From Chryseobacterium aureum (GTDB lineage: Bacteria; Bacteroidota; Bacteroidia; Flavobacteriales; Weeksellaceae): a stretch of 64,000 bases of DNA. The stretch spans positions 3,162,001 to 3,226,000 of the forward strand of contig NZ_CP034661.1 of NCBI RefSeq assembly GCF_003971235.1, read 5' to 3'. The position numbers and the translations under genes were made by a program. The notes beneath the pieces are model-generated. The model was not told the origin of the DNA and did not search any database. It saw only the letters and a list, made by a program, of their open reading frames with translations. Positions 54,435 through 62,184 of this stretch are shown in pieces (the first letter of the stretch is position 1; each line of letters opens with the position of its first letter).

Positions 54435-54450
54435 CTACACTTTAGTGTAG
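54435..54450. promoter_or_regulatory. CTACAC palindrome B1
   Basis: CTACACTTTAGTGTAG is the distal of two operators upstream of the acyltransferase gene. It is the exact reverse complement of site B2, 28 bp away. Half-sites CTACAC and GTGTAG are perfect. Confidence 0.8.
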
Positions 54451-54462
54451 ACTTTAAGGAAT

Positions 54463-54508
54463 CTACACTAAAGTGTAGCATATCCCACTATTCAGTGTAA
54501 TAATTTTA
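54463..54508 (+). promoter_or_regulatory. CTACAC palindrome B2 and -7 box of the acyltransferase gene
   Basis: CTACACTAAAGTGTAG (54463-54478) starts 38 bp before a -7-like box TAATTTTA (54501-54508). Its centre would be at about -43 from the transcription start. A degenerate third copy (CACT-ATTC-AGTG) lies at 54486-54497. There is no -33 box. Confidence 0.7.
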
Positions 54509-54527
54509 CTATAAAGATAAAAAAAAT

Positions 54528-55172
54528 ATGGAACATCTTAACTTTTATTCTTTAAGTAATAAAAACTTATACGAATTAGCAGAATTTGTTGTTACCGAAA
54601 ACTTTACTCACCATGAAAGTTATTCTGATACGGATCAGTTTAAGGCTGAAGTAGAAGATATCTATCATGAAGAGAAGAACTTTAAAAAGTCTAAGATTTT
54701 TGTTTCCAGGGATCACGAAGGAAAGATCAATGGTTCTATAAGAGTTTTTAAATGGAACCATAAAGATATACTTCCATTGGAAAAGCTTTTCCAGATCAAT
54801 CCTTCATCTTTTATCAAAAACAAAACAACCAACATCTGGCATATCGGAAGATTTGCTATTAAAAAAGGAATCGATAAAACGGGATTCGGAATTTTTAAAA
54901 CATTAATGGCTTATGCTATCAATGAAGTTTGCTGCCATAAAAACTCAGTTGCCATTGCAGAATGTGATGCTAAACTTCTGAAAGTTCTTAAGCTTATGGG
55001 AATTGAAGCCATTACACTGGCCGAGCCTATCCATTATCTGGGTTCAGAAACCATTCCTGTAATGCTTACTTATAACGGGCTGAAAAAGTTCCTGGATAAG
55101 AACTATCATCTGATGTCCACACAGGAGGTAAACACCCTACACCAAAGTGTAGTATTACAACAAACGGCCTAA
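54528..55172 (+). CDS. GNAT-fold N-acyltransferase resembling FeeM/LuxI-type synthases
   Basis: The 214-aa protein has an acyl-CoA N-acyltransferase-like layout. A central Glu-Gly-Lys strand (SRDHEGKINGSIRVFKWN) and a typical IWHIGRFAIKK followed by GFGIFKTLMAYAINEV resemble N-acyl amino acid synthases and LuxI-type autoinducer synthases, which also carry an E/R-type pair before a GNAT beta-bulge. The Arg in IGRFAI is present. No strict LuxI signature was found. It is divergent from a LuxR-type gene and preceded by that regulator's likely operators, an arrangement common for signal synthases. The product is unknown. Confidence 0.6.
   Translation: MEHLNFYSLSNKNLYELAEFVVTENFTHHESYSDTDQFKAEVEDIYHEEKNFKKSKIFVSRDHEGKINGSIRVFKWNHKDILPLEKLFQINPSSFIKNKTTNIWHIGRFAIKKGIDKTGFGIFKTLMAYAINEVCCHKNSVAIAECDAKLLKVLKLMGIEAITLAEPIHYLGSETIPVMLTYNGLKKFLDKNYHLMSTQEVNTLHQSVVLQQTA
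55137..55152. promoter_or_regulatory. CTACAC palindrome C1 inside the acyltransferase 3' end
   Basis: CTACACCAAAGTGTAG has both half-sites perfect. It lies within the last codons of the acyltransferase gene and is 38 bp from site C2. Confidence 0.75.
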
Positions 55173-55174
55173 AA

Positions 55175-55220
55175 CTACACTTCCGTGTAGCATCATTCAA
55201 AACACAACATTCTACATTTG
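55175..55220 (+). promoter_or_regulatory. CTACAC palindrome C2 and -7 box of the outer-membrane gene
   Basis: CTACACTTCCGTGTAG (55175-55190) starts 38 bp before the -7 box TACATTTG (55213-55220), a full match to TAnnTTTG. The site is centred near -43, like a LuxR-type activator site. No -33 TTTG is present. Confidence 0.8.
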
Positions 55221-55238
55221 AAATATAAAATAAAAGAC

Positions 55239-57635
55239 ATGACAAAGAAATACTTAATACCGTTATTATCCTTCATAGGAATGGGCGTTCACCTTAACGC
55301 TCAGAGTATTTCCGGTAAAGTATCTGATGAAAAGGCAAAAAATATTTCTTACGTAGAGGTTATCCTTTTGGCAGGAGACCAGAAATTCACTGCAATGACC
55401 GATGAAAATGGACTTTTCACTATTAAACTTCCTAAAGCTGATTCTTATAAAATGGAATTTTTCCTGAACGGGAGCAAAGTATACGAAGGAAATGAAAACA
55501 TAGAAGGCGAAATTACAAGAAGCTACACTCTGAAAGACAGCCAACAGGAAAGCCAGGAAATTCAGGCCATCAGTCTTACGAAAAAGAAAAAACTGGTGGA
55601 AAGAAAGATAGACCGTCTGGTTTTCAATGTGGAAAATTCGGTTGCGGCAACGGGAGGAACGGCAATAGATGCTTTAAAAACGACTCCTCTGGTACGTATT
55701 CAGGATGAAAAGGTATCCATTGTAGGAAAAGGAGAGGTTTTGGTAATGATTGACGACCGTATTCAGAGAATGTCACCGGATGATTTGTCAAGTTTATTAA
55801 AATCTATTCCATCAGACAATATTCAGTCAATTGAAGTGATTACTACTCCACCGGCAAAATATGATGCAGAAGGAGACAGCGGACTGATCAATATCAAACT
55901 GAAAAAAGGAAAAGCAAACTCCTGGAATGCCAACATTGGAGGCAATTATACTCAGAAAACCTATGCAGGAGGCGGGCTTCAGGGAGCTTTTAACTACAAT
56001 AGAAACAGGCTGTCGTTACAGGTAACAGCCAATACCAATTCTCAAAGACTCCGCACAACCTCAGACAGTAAGATCTATTATCCTGATGAACTGTGGATTC
56101 TGAATGTAAAAAATAAATCTGAAGAGAACAATCTGGGGCTGGGCCTTGGAATAGATTACAAAATATCTGATAAATGGACCACCGGAGCCAAATATCTGGG
56201 AAGTTTTACCAGAAATACCTCATCCAACAGTCCTTTCACCTCGAGGTTTAATCCGGCAGGAGCTGTTAACTCCTACATTACCTCTGATATGGATGCGAAT
56301 AATAAGCCCAATATGAATTCTCTTAACTGGTACAATACCTTTAAAGTGGACTCCGCAGGCACAAAAATCACTACTGATTTTGATTATTTCCACTATAGAA
56401 AAAGTGATTACAACTTCTATGCAGGAAATGAACTGGATCCGTTGAAAAATATTTTTCCGGGAAGCTTTTTCTCAGCAACGAATACGAATGTAAACCGTAT
56501 TGAAAATTATTCCGGAAAAGTAGATGTAGAGATGCCGGTGAAATGGGCTTCTTTAAGCTTCGGAGGGAAATATACGTACACCAATACCAATAACGACCTT
56601 GTGGTTATGGATCGTAAAACAGGAACGCCGGTACTTAATACAGACCAGTCGAATATCTTTAATTATAAAGAGCATAATGAAGCATTATATGTTTCCGCAA
56701 GCAAAAAGCTGGGCGAAAAATGGGAAACCCAGGCTGGATTGAGAATGGAAGCGACACAGACAACGGGTTATTCTCACAATCTTAACCAAACCAACAAAAA
56801 TGATTATGTGAAGTTATTTCCCACGGCCTATGTAACGTATAATCCGAATGATAAAAACTCGTTCTCACTCAACTACAGCAGAAGGATCCGCAGACCGAAT
56901 TTCGATTACCTGAATCCGTTTGTGGTGCGTACAAGCCCTTATTATTATTCTGAAGGAAACCCTTTTTTAAAGCCTTCAATTATTGATAATATAGAGTTTT
57001 CTTATGTGAGAAATCAGAAGTGGATATCTTCTGTGTATTATTCCCAGGTATCAGATTTCAGTCAGGATTTGTCTATTCTGGATCCTGAAACGAATATCAC
57101 CAGAAGTACACCGCTGAACTATGCCAACACGTATCAGGTAGGAGTTTCCACCTATTACAATTTCAATAAATGGACTTGGTGGAACAGCTTTACAGGGTTT
57201 AATGTGAATTATCAGAAGGTTAAATCCAAAACAGAGATCATCAGTTCAATAGACGGATACAATGCGTATTTCTATTCAAATAATGATTTCACTTTGAATA
57301 AATCTAAAACTATATTCTTCAGTGCGAACTACGGGCTTCAGCTTCCGGGACGTTATCAGATCTTTCATATCTCCACGATGAATATTCTGGATGTCTCTAT
57401 GAAGTTCCTGCTTCTGGAAAAGAAACTGACGCTTACCGTTACCGGTATGGATCTTCTGAACGGTCAGCGTCCTGTCATCACTTACGAGTCTAATGGGGTA
57501 AAAACAGACTTCAGCAGCTATGGCGACACCAGAGGGGTGAGGGTTTCTTTAAGCTACAAATTCGGGAACAAAAACCTGAAATCTGAACAGCAGAGAAACT
57601 TCGGCAACGAGGACGAAAGAAACAGAATTAATTAA
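55239..57635 (+). CDS. outer-membrane beta-barrel / TonB-dependent receptor family protein (lanthipeptide locus)
   Basis: This 798-aa protein starts with a signal peptide (MTKKYLIPLLSFIGMGVHLNAQ). An N-terminal carboxypeptidase-regulatory-like domain (ISGKVSDEKAKNISYVEVIL) is followed by a plug-like domain (VEVITTPPAKYDAEGDSGLI). A long beta-barrel ends the protein. The TTG at 55218 would add seven residues before the signal peptide; the ATG at 55239 is preferred. It precedes the precursor genes and could export or import the peptide or its signal, or serve as immunity or self-recognition. Role is inferred. Confidence 0.85.
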   Translation: MTKKYLIPLLSFIGMGVHLNAQSISGKVSDEKAKNISYVEVILLAGDQKFTAMTDENGLFTIKLPKADSYKMEFFLNGSKVYEGNENIEGEITRSYTLKDSQQESQEIQAISLTKKKKLVERKIDRLVFNVENSVAATGGTAIDALKTTPLVRIQDEKVSIVGKGEVLVMIDDRIQRMSPDDLSSLLKSIPSDNIQSIEVITTPPAKYDAEGDSGLINIKLKKGKANSWNANIGGNYTQKTYAGGGLQGAFNYNRNRLSLQVTANTNSQRLRTTSDSKIYYPDELWILNVKNKSEENNLGLGLGIDYKISDKWTTGAKYLGSFTRNTSSNSPFTSRFNPAGAVNSYITSDMDANNKPNMNSLNWYNTFKVDSAGTKITTDFDYFHYRKSDYNFYAGNELDPLKNIFPGSFFSATNTNVNRIENYSGKVDVEMPVKWASLSFGGKYTYTNTNNDLVVMDRKTGTPVLNTDQSNIFNYKEHNEALYVSASKKLGEKWETQAGLRMEATQTTGYSHNLNQTNKNDYVKLFPTAYVTYNPNDKNSFSLNYSRRIRRPNFDYLNPFVVRTSPYYYSEGNPFLKPSIIDNIEFSYVRNQKWISSVYYSQVSDFSQDLSILDPETNITRSTPLNYANTYQVGVSTYYNFNKWTWWNSFTGFNVNYQKVKSKTEIISSIDGYNAYFYSNNDFTLNKSKTIFFSANYGLQLPGRYQIFHISTMNILDVSMKFLLLEKKLTLTVTGMDLLNGQRPVITYESNGVKTDFSSYGDTRGVRVSLSYKFGNKNLKSEQQRNFGNEDERNRIN

Positions 57636-57642
57636 TCAACTA

Positions 57643-57650
57643 TATACTTG
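57643..57650 (+). promoter_or_regulatory. weak -7-like box before the precursor array
   Basis: TATACTTG differs from TAnnTTTG by one base and overlaps the small palindrome TACTTGCAAGTA (57645-57656). No -33 element or CTACAC site is present at the expected distances. The precursors may be transcribed by read-through. Confidence 0.25.
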
Positions 57651-57723
57651 CAAGTAGGGTCCAATAAAGGTTTTATGACTTGAAAAGATAACCACAATCA
57701 ACTATTCTAAAAATTTTAAAATC

Positions 57724-57903
57724 ATGCACAAAATTAAATTAACAAAAGGTTTACAGATCAACAAAGAACAAATCAGCAAGCTTCAGGAGGAGCAAATGAA
57801 CAGCCTTAAAGGCGGGGTTAACAGCCTTCAGGCAGCTGCGCAGTCTTGCGGACAGTGTTCTTGCGGCGGAAATACAGTTGTGAAAACCAGAGCAACTCAG
57901 TAA
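57724..57903 (+). CDS. class I lanthipeptide precursor 1
   Basis: A 59-aa peptide with a 31-residue leader ending in GG (EEQMNSLKGG) and a 28-residue core. The core contains VNSLQAAAQSCGQCSCGGNT and ends VVKTRATQ. Cys42, Cys45 and Cys47 are the possible ring donors; Ser34, Ser41, Ser46 and Thr51, Thr55, Thr58 are possible dehydration sites. Ends and leader match the GG-type natural-product precursor family of Bacteroidetes. It is followed by four near-identical copies. Confidence 0.9.
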   Translation: MHKIKLTKGLQINKEQISKLQEEQMNSLKGGVNSLQAAAQSCGQCSCGGNTVVKTRATQ

Positions 57904-57958
57904 TCCCCAATCCAAATCACATTTACAATAAACAATAACAATCTAAAAATTAAACATC

Positions 57959-58138
57959 ATGCACAAAATTAAATTAACAAAAGGTTTACAGATCAACAAA
58001 GAGCAAATCAGCAAATTACAGGAAGAGCAAATGAACAGCTTAAAAGGTGGGGTTAACAGCCTACAGGCAGCAGCGCAATCTTGCGGGCAGTGTTCTTGCG
58101 GTGGAAACACTGTGGTAAAAACAAGAGCAGCTCAGTAA
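57959..58138 (+). CDS. class I lanthipeptide precursor 2
   Basis: A 59-aa peptide that differs from precursor 1 only at residue 58 (Ala for Thr), giving the tail VVKTRAAQ. The leader starts MHKIKLTKGL. The same Cys pattern and GG site are kept. Confidence 0.9.
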   Translation: MHKIKLTKGLQINKEQISKLQEEQMNSLKGGVNSLQAAAQSCGQCSCGGNTVVKTRAAQ

Positions 58139-58191
58139 TCAGCACTCCCAATCACATTTACAATAAACAATAACATTTAAAATTAAACATC

Positions 58192-58371
58192 ATGAACAAA
58201 ATGAAATTATCTAAAGGACTACAGATCAACAAAGAACAAATCAGCAAACTTCAGGAAGAGCAAATGAATGGTCTTAAAGGAGGAGTAAACAGCCTACAGG
58301 CAGCAGCTCAGTCTTGCGGACAGTGTTCTTGCGGTGGAAATACTGTAGTTCAGACAAGAATTGCGAAGTAA
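58192..58371 (+). CDS. class I lanthipeptide precursor 3
   Basis: A 59-aa peptide with a variant leader start (MNKMKLSKGL), Gly for Ser at residue 27, and the core tail VVQTRIAK. The core positions CGQCSCGG are unchanged. Confidence 0.9.
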   Translation: MNKMKLSKGLQINKEQISKLQEEQMNGLKGGVNSLQAAAQSCGQCSCGGNTVVQTRIAK

Positions 58372-58417
58372 TTATTAAAAAGTCGAAAATATTTATAACA
58401 ATTTAAAATCAAACATC

Positions 58418-58597
58418 ATGCACAAAATTAAATTAACCAAAGGTTTACAGATCAACAAAGAGCAAATCAGCAAATTACAGGAAGAGCAAATGAACAGCCT
58501 TAAAGGTGGGGTTAACAGCCTTCAGGCAGCAGCGCAGTCTTGCGGACAGTGTTCTTGCGGCGGAAACACCATTGTAAAAACAAGAGCAGCTCAATAA
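58418..58597 (+). CDS. class I lanthipeptide precursor 4
   Basis: A 59-aa peptide of the MHKIKLT leader type with the core tail IVKTRAAQ. Only Ile for Val distinguishes its core from that of precursor 2. The DNA is likewise close. Confidence 0.9.
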   Translation: MHKIKLTKGLQINKEQISKLQEEQMNSLKGGVNSLQAAAQSCGQCSCGGNTIVKTRAAQ

Positions 58598-58650
58598 TCA
58601 GCACCTCAAATCACATTTAAAATAAAACCATAACATTAAAATTAAACATC

Positions 58651-58824
58651 ATGAACAAAATGAAACTAACTAAGGGTCTTCAAATCAACAAGGAGCAAAT
58701 CAGCAAATTACAGGAAGAGCAAATGAATAGCCTAAAAGGAGGAGTAAACAGCCTTCAGGCAGCAGCGCAGTCTTGCGGACAGTGTTCTTGCGGTGGAAAC
58801 ACTGTGGTACAAACAAGAAAGTAA
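58651..58824 (+). CDS. class I lanthipeptide precursor 5
   Basis: A 57-aa peptide of the MNKMKLT leader type with a shortened tail, VVQTRK. The Cys pattern is unchanged. It is the last precursor before a hairpin and the modification enzymes. Confidence 0.9.
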   Translation: MNKMKLTKGLQINKEQISKLQEEQMNSLKGGVNSLQAAAQSCGQCSCGGNTVVQTRK

Positions 58825-58834
58825 TCTTCTCCTA

Positions 58835-58872
58835 TAAAAGAGGGAGCCGGATGAACTTCTCTCCCTCTTTTA
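58835..58872 (+). terminator. hairpin between precursors and modification genes (leaky terminator or attenuator)
   Basis: TAAAAGAGGGAG (58835-58846) and CTCCCTCTTTTA (58861-58872) pair perfectly over 12 bp around a 14-base loop. The right arm ends in TTTTA and is followed by an A-run, not a T-run. It may reduce read-through so that precursor mRNA exceeds enzyme mRNA, as known for lantibiotic operons. Confidence 0.7.
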
Positions 58873-58905
58873 AAAAAAATTATATAATCTCACAGCTCTC
58901 ACATC

Positions 58906-60078
58906 ATGCAAAAAGAAAAACTAATCATCTCAGAAATAGAAGAATGCATCCGTAAAAAAGAAGCTTCCCTTACCGGAATAGGCCTTAATAACGGAATTCT
59001 AAGTGCTTCAATGTTCTATTATTATCATTATCTAATGACCAAAGAATCGGAATCTTTAGAACTGGTAACCCATTATATTGAAAAGTCTCTGTCTGTTTTA
59101 ACAGAAGATTATAAAAGTCTTCATTTTAATGATGAAATAAGAGAGCTGGGATTATATCTTATATTCCTGAAACAGCAGGAAGTTTTAGACAATGAAATAG
59201 ATTCTTTACTGGAGAATATTGATGAAATTCTGGAAGAAATTCTGATCCAGAAAACAGAAAAAGGAGATCTTGACCTTACCAGCGGTTTTCCAAGTTTTGC
59301 CAAGTATTTCGTATTGAGAAATCTTGAGGATAAAAAACATCTGATAGACAACACTTTGGATAGAATCATTGAGCTTACTCAAACCCACGAAAGCGGAAGC
59401 TACTGGAAATTTGATCTTCGCAATAAAGAAAATCCATATGTAGAACTGGGTTTAGGACACGGAACTACAGGCGTGATCAACTATTTGTTATTCCTTTACA
59501 AAAATAACATCTACACTCCGGAATCTTTATCGCTTATCCACTCCGGACTTTCATTCATCTGGAGCTGTAAAGAAAATACCACAGACTATATCACTCTTTT
59601 CCCGTTCAATGCCTTTGAGGAGGTTTATATAGATTACCACAATCTGGCGTACGGCGAAATAGGAATCGGCTACACTTTTTACAATGCCGGAATTCTTTTG
59701 AACAATAAAGAGTATTGCGACAAAGGGCTGCAAATATTGATCAATACTACAAAATTTAAAGACGCTGATCAGTCTGCCATCCTGGAACCGGGATTAATTT
59801 ATGGTTCTGCCGGATTATCCGCATTGTATAAAAACCTTTATCACCTTACTGAACAGGAGATCTTTCTGGAAGCCAAAGATTACTGGCACCAGCATCTTCT
59901 TCAGTCTAAGAACAATGACAGCGAAAAATGGGCAGGATTCAATGCCTACTATAATGCAGAATACGACAATATCAACATGGCTTTAGGCCAGGGAATCGCA
60001 GGAATTGGTATTAATCTGATGAACAATATCATGACCACCCATCACAATTATGTTTCATTCTATAATTACGATCTCTAA
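58906..60078 (+). CDS. LanC-like protein lacking the zinc ligands
   Basis: The 390-aa protein has the repeated LanC toroid pattern, for example LGLGHGTTGVINYLLFLYKN, LAYGEIGIGYTFYNAG and LIYGSAGLSALYKNL. In LanC cyclases the motifs WCYG and CHG supply two Cys and one His to zinc. Here those positions read LAYG (Ala248) and LIYG (Ile298-Tyr299). It therefore should not bind catalytic zinc. It may be a structural partner of the neighbouring LanC, a regulator of ring order or a leader-binding protein. The gene overlaps the next one by one base. Confidence 0.82.
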   Translation: MQKEKLIISEIEECIRKKEASLTGIGLNNGILSASMFYYYHYLMTKESESLELVTHYIEKSLSVLTEDYKSLHFNDEIRELGLYLIFLKQQEVLDNEIDSLLENIDEILEEILIQKTEKGDLDLTSGFPSFAKYFVLRNLEDKKHLIDNTLDRIIELTQTHESGSYWKFDLRNKENPYVELGLGHGTTGVINYLLFLYKNNIYTPESLSLIHSGLSFIWSCKENTTDYITLFPFNAFEEVYIDYHNLAYGEIGIGYTFYNAGILLNNKEYCDKGLQILINTTKFKDADQSAILEPGLIYGSAGLSALYKNLYHLTEQEIFLEAKDYWHQHLLQSKNNDSEKWAGFNAYYNAEYDNINMALGQGIAGIGINLMNNIMTTHHNYVSFYNYDL

Positions 60079-61235
60079 TGGAAACGCTACAATCTCAAAA
60101 CATCACTACCCTTCTTCAGGAATATGATCAAAAGCTGCTTGATTTTGATTATGGAAATTTACCGGACGGATTGCTTTATGGAAAACTGGGACTTCTGCTC
60201 TATTTCCTTGCACAGTATCAAATCTCAGGAAATGATATCTATGTAAACAAAGTAGGCGCTATCCTGGAAGAAGTATTTGAAAATGGCAACCTGCAAAAAG
60301 AAAACAACGTATACACACTCCCGAATCTATCCAAAGGAATGACCGGACTGGGCATTATTCTGAATCTGCTAAAACATGACGGACTTATTCAGGATGATTT
60401 TGATGAACAGATTGCAGACATCGGAGAACTGATCTTCCAACAGTCTGTCACCATGCTGAATGAAAACAATTATACTTTTTTTGATGGTCCTATAGGAAAT
60501 CTTCACTATTTCAACACCATCGGAAACGAAAAATACAGCAGCGAAATCGTAAACATACTTTATGACGAATGTATTGCTCACCCAACTCCATTTGAGAATA
60601 AGCTGAATGACAGCTATGCAGACGGTATTAACTTAGGATTCAACTATGGCTATCTTTCTATTGTTAATAATCTTTTAGCCCTTCCGGTAATAACGGATAA
60701 GGCTAAACATATTATCACCAGATGCCTGGACTTCATTATCTCCAATTTTGATGTTCACGAAGTAGAAAATGCCAGAATATATAAACCATACAATTACAAA
60801 ATAGCACAAAACCAGCTGAAGCCCTTTCATAATAACAGGCTCTGCTGGTGCAACAGTGATCTTTCCTTCTCATATCTTTTGTATAAAACAGGAGAAATAC
60901 TACAGGAAAACACCTACACAGAAATGGCCCGGGAATTGGGTCTGGAAACCACCAAAAGGAAAGTAATGGCCAACACAGGAATAGAATTTATCCAGTACTG
61001 CCACGGAACTTCAGGACTTGTACAGCTTTACCATGAACTTAACGAAAAAGACAATCACCCTGAGTATAAAAAAGCTAAAAACTTCTGGACGAAAAGATCA
61101 CTGGAAATTCTGGAAAACGAACTGGATCAGCCATTCACAGAACAGGACAGTAATTTACTCTTTGGAAAAACAGGAGCCCTGATGGCTCTGAATGACAAAA
61201 TAGACAAAACTAAATACCTAAAATTTTTACTGTAA
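60078..61235 (+). CDS. LanC-like lanthionine cyclase with zinc ligands
   Basis: This 385-aa protein keeps the LanC zinc ligands. Cys258 is in LCWCNSDLSFSY (Cys256 is a neighbour), and Cys308-His309 are in QYCHGTSGLVQLY. LanC catalyses addition of Cys thiols to dehydroalanine or dehydrobutyrine, forming lanthionine rings in the precursor. It starts at the last base of the previous gene. The two LanC proteins may act together as a pair. Confidence 0.88.
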   Translation: METLQSQNITTLLQEYDQKLLDFDYGNLPDGLLYGKLGLLLYFLAQYQISGNDIYVNKVGAILEEVFENGNLQKENNVYTLPNLSKGMTGLGIILNLLKHDGLIQDDFDEQIADIGELIFQQSVTMLNENNYTFFDGPIGNLHYFNTIGNEKYSSEIVNILYDECIAHPTPFENKLNDSYADGINLGFNYGYLSIVNNLLALPVITDKAKHIITRCLDFIISNFDVHEVENARIYKPYNYKIAQNQLKPFHNNRLCWCNSDLSFSYLLYKTGEILQENTYTEMARELGLETTKRKVMANTGIEFIQYCHGTSGLVQLYHELNEKDNHPEYKKAKNFWTKRSLEILENELDQPFTEQDSNLLFGKTGALMALNDKIDKTKYLKFLL

Positions 61236-61236
61236 C

Positions 61237-62184
61237 ATGAAAACAAAAAGCATAGGATTACTAGAACTAGGATACAGAAGCGGCAAAGATTCCATCACAG
61301 CTCTTAACGATGTAGTTGATTATGCCCTTCATGCAGAGCGATTAGGATACAGCAGATTCTGGCTGGCAGAGCATCATTATTCCCATCTTAAGAATCTTGC
61401 CTTTTCAAACCCGGATATCGTGATTGCCATGATTGCCGGAATGACAGAAAAAATAAGAGTAGGCTCAGCAGGAACTTCAGTTTCCAGTTATTCTCCTTAT
61501 GCTGTGGCTACCAATTATAAGCTGATCAACAATTTATTCAACGGGAGAATAGACCTCGGTCTGTCTAAAGGAATCCCGGAAAGTAACCATACAAAAAACC
61601 TTTTAAATCCGGATATTCTTGAAAGAGGTACCGGAGTGGTTTTCAAAGAAAATGCCCAAGAGATTCACGAGCTTTTCTACTCTGAAGCAGAAAGAAACGA
61701 GAAAGAAGGAATCTTAATTCCTCCCTACGGCGGCCTGATCCCCGATCTATGGTATCTTTCTTCTTCTTTGAACAATCTGAATGATGCCATCAGTTTACAC
61801 TCAAATTATTGTGTATCAGCATTTCACGGAAGCGGAAAATTCCTTGACAGTTTTGAAGGTAAAAAAGAAGAGATCAATAGATACAGGGAAGCATTTGAAC
61901 AGAAAAACGGGTTTATTCCCAAAACATCACTGGCACTTGCCATCAACCTCTCAGAAGTGAATGAAATAAAATCTGATGCTGATGAGTCCGAAGCTTTTAA
62001 AATTCTCCACCTCAACTTTGAAGAGCTTTTTGAACTCATTGAAAAACTGGATGAACAGCTGGCCGTAGATGAATTCATTTTATATGATACAGAAGCGGAC
62101 AGTGACAAGAAAATAGAAAACGCTGAAACGATAAGCAATTATTACAATTTACAATCTATTCAACATGAAAACGCAGTTAGATAA
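61237..62184 (+). CDS. LLM class flavin-dependent oxidoreductase
   Basis: The 315-aa protein has the luciferase-like TIM-barrel pattern: SRFWLAEHHYSHLKNL, VGSAGTSVSSYSPYAVA and DLGLSKGIPESN. In some lanthipeptide clusters such proteins act as reductases that turn dehydro-residues into D-amino acids (LanJC-type, shown with F420 in actinomycetes). In a flavobacterium FMN would be the likelier cofactor. It starts one base after lanC and overlaps the LanB gene by 20 bp. The reaction is not established. Confidence 0.8.
   Translation: MKTKSIGLLELGYRSGKDSITALNDVVDYALHAERLGYSRFWLAEHHYSHLKNLAFSNPDIVIAMIAGMTEKIRVGSAGTSVSSYSPYAVATNYKLINNLFNGRIDLGLSKGIPESNHTKNLLNPDILERGTGVVFKENAQEIHELFYSEAERNEKEGILIPPYGGLIPDLWYLSSSLNNLNDAISLHSNYCVSAFHGSGKFLDSFEGKKEEINRYREAFEQKNGFIPKTSLALAINLSEVNEIKSDADESEAFKILHLNFEELFELIEKLDEQLAVDEFILYDTEADSDKKIENAETISNYYNLQSIQHENAVR

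Noticed and set aside
57645..57656. TACTTGCAAGTA palindrome as a further LuxR-type operator
   Set aside because: It does not match CTACAC-N4-GTGTAG and is not 38 bp from a -7 box.
57724..58824. The repeated 230-bp units as a CRISPR array or simple tandem repeat
   Set aside because: Each unit carries an intact start, open frame and stop with conserved peptide and variable tail; spacers are not of uniform length or unique in the CRISPR manner.
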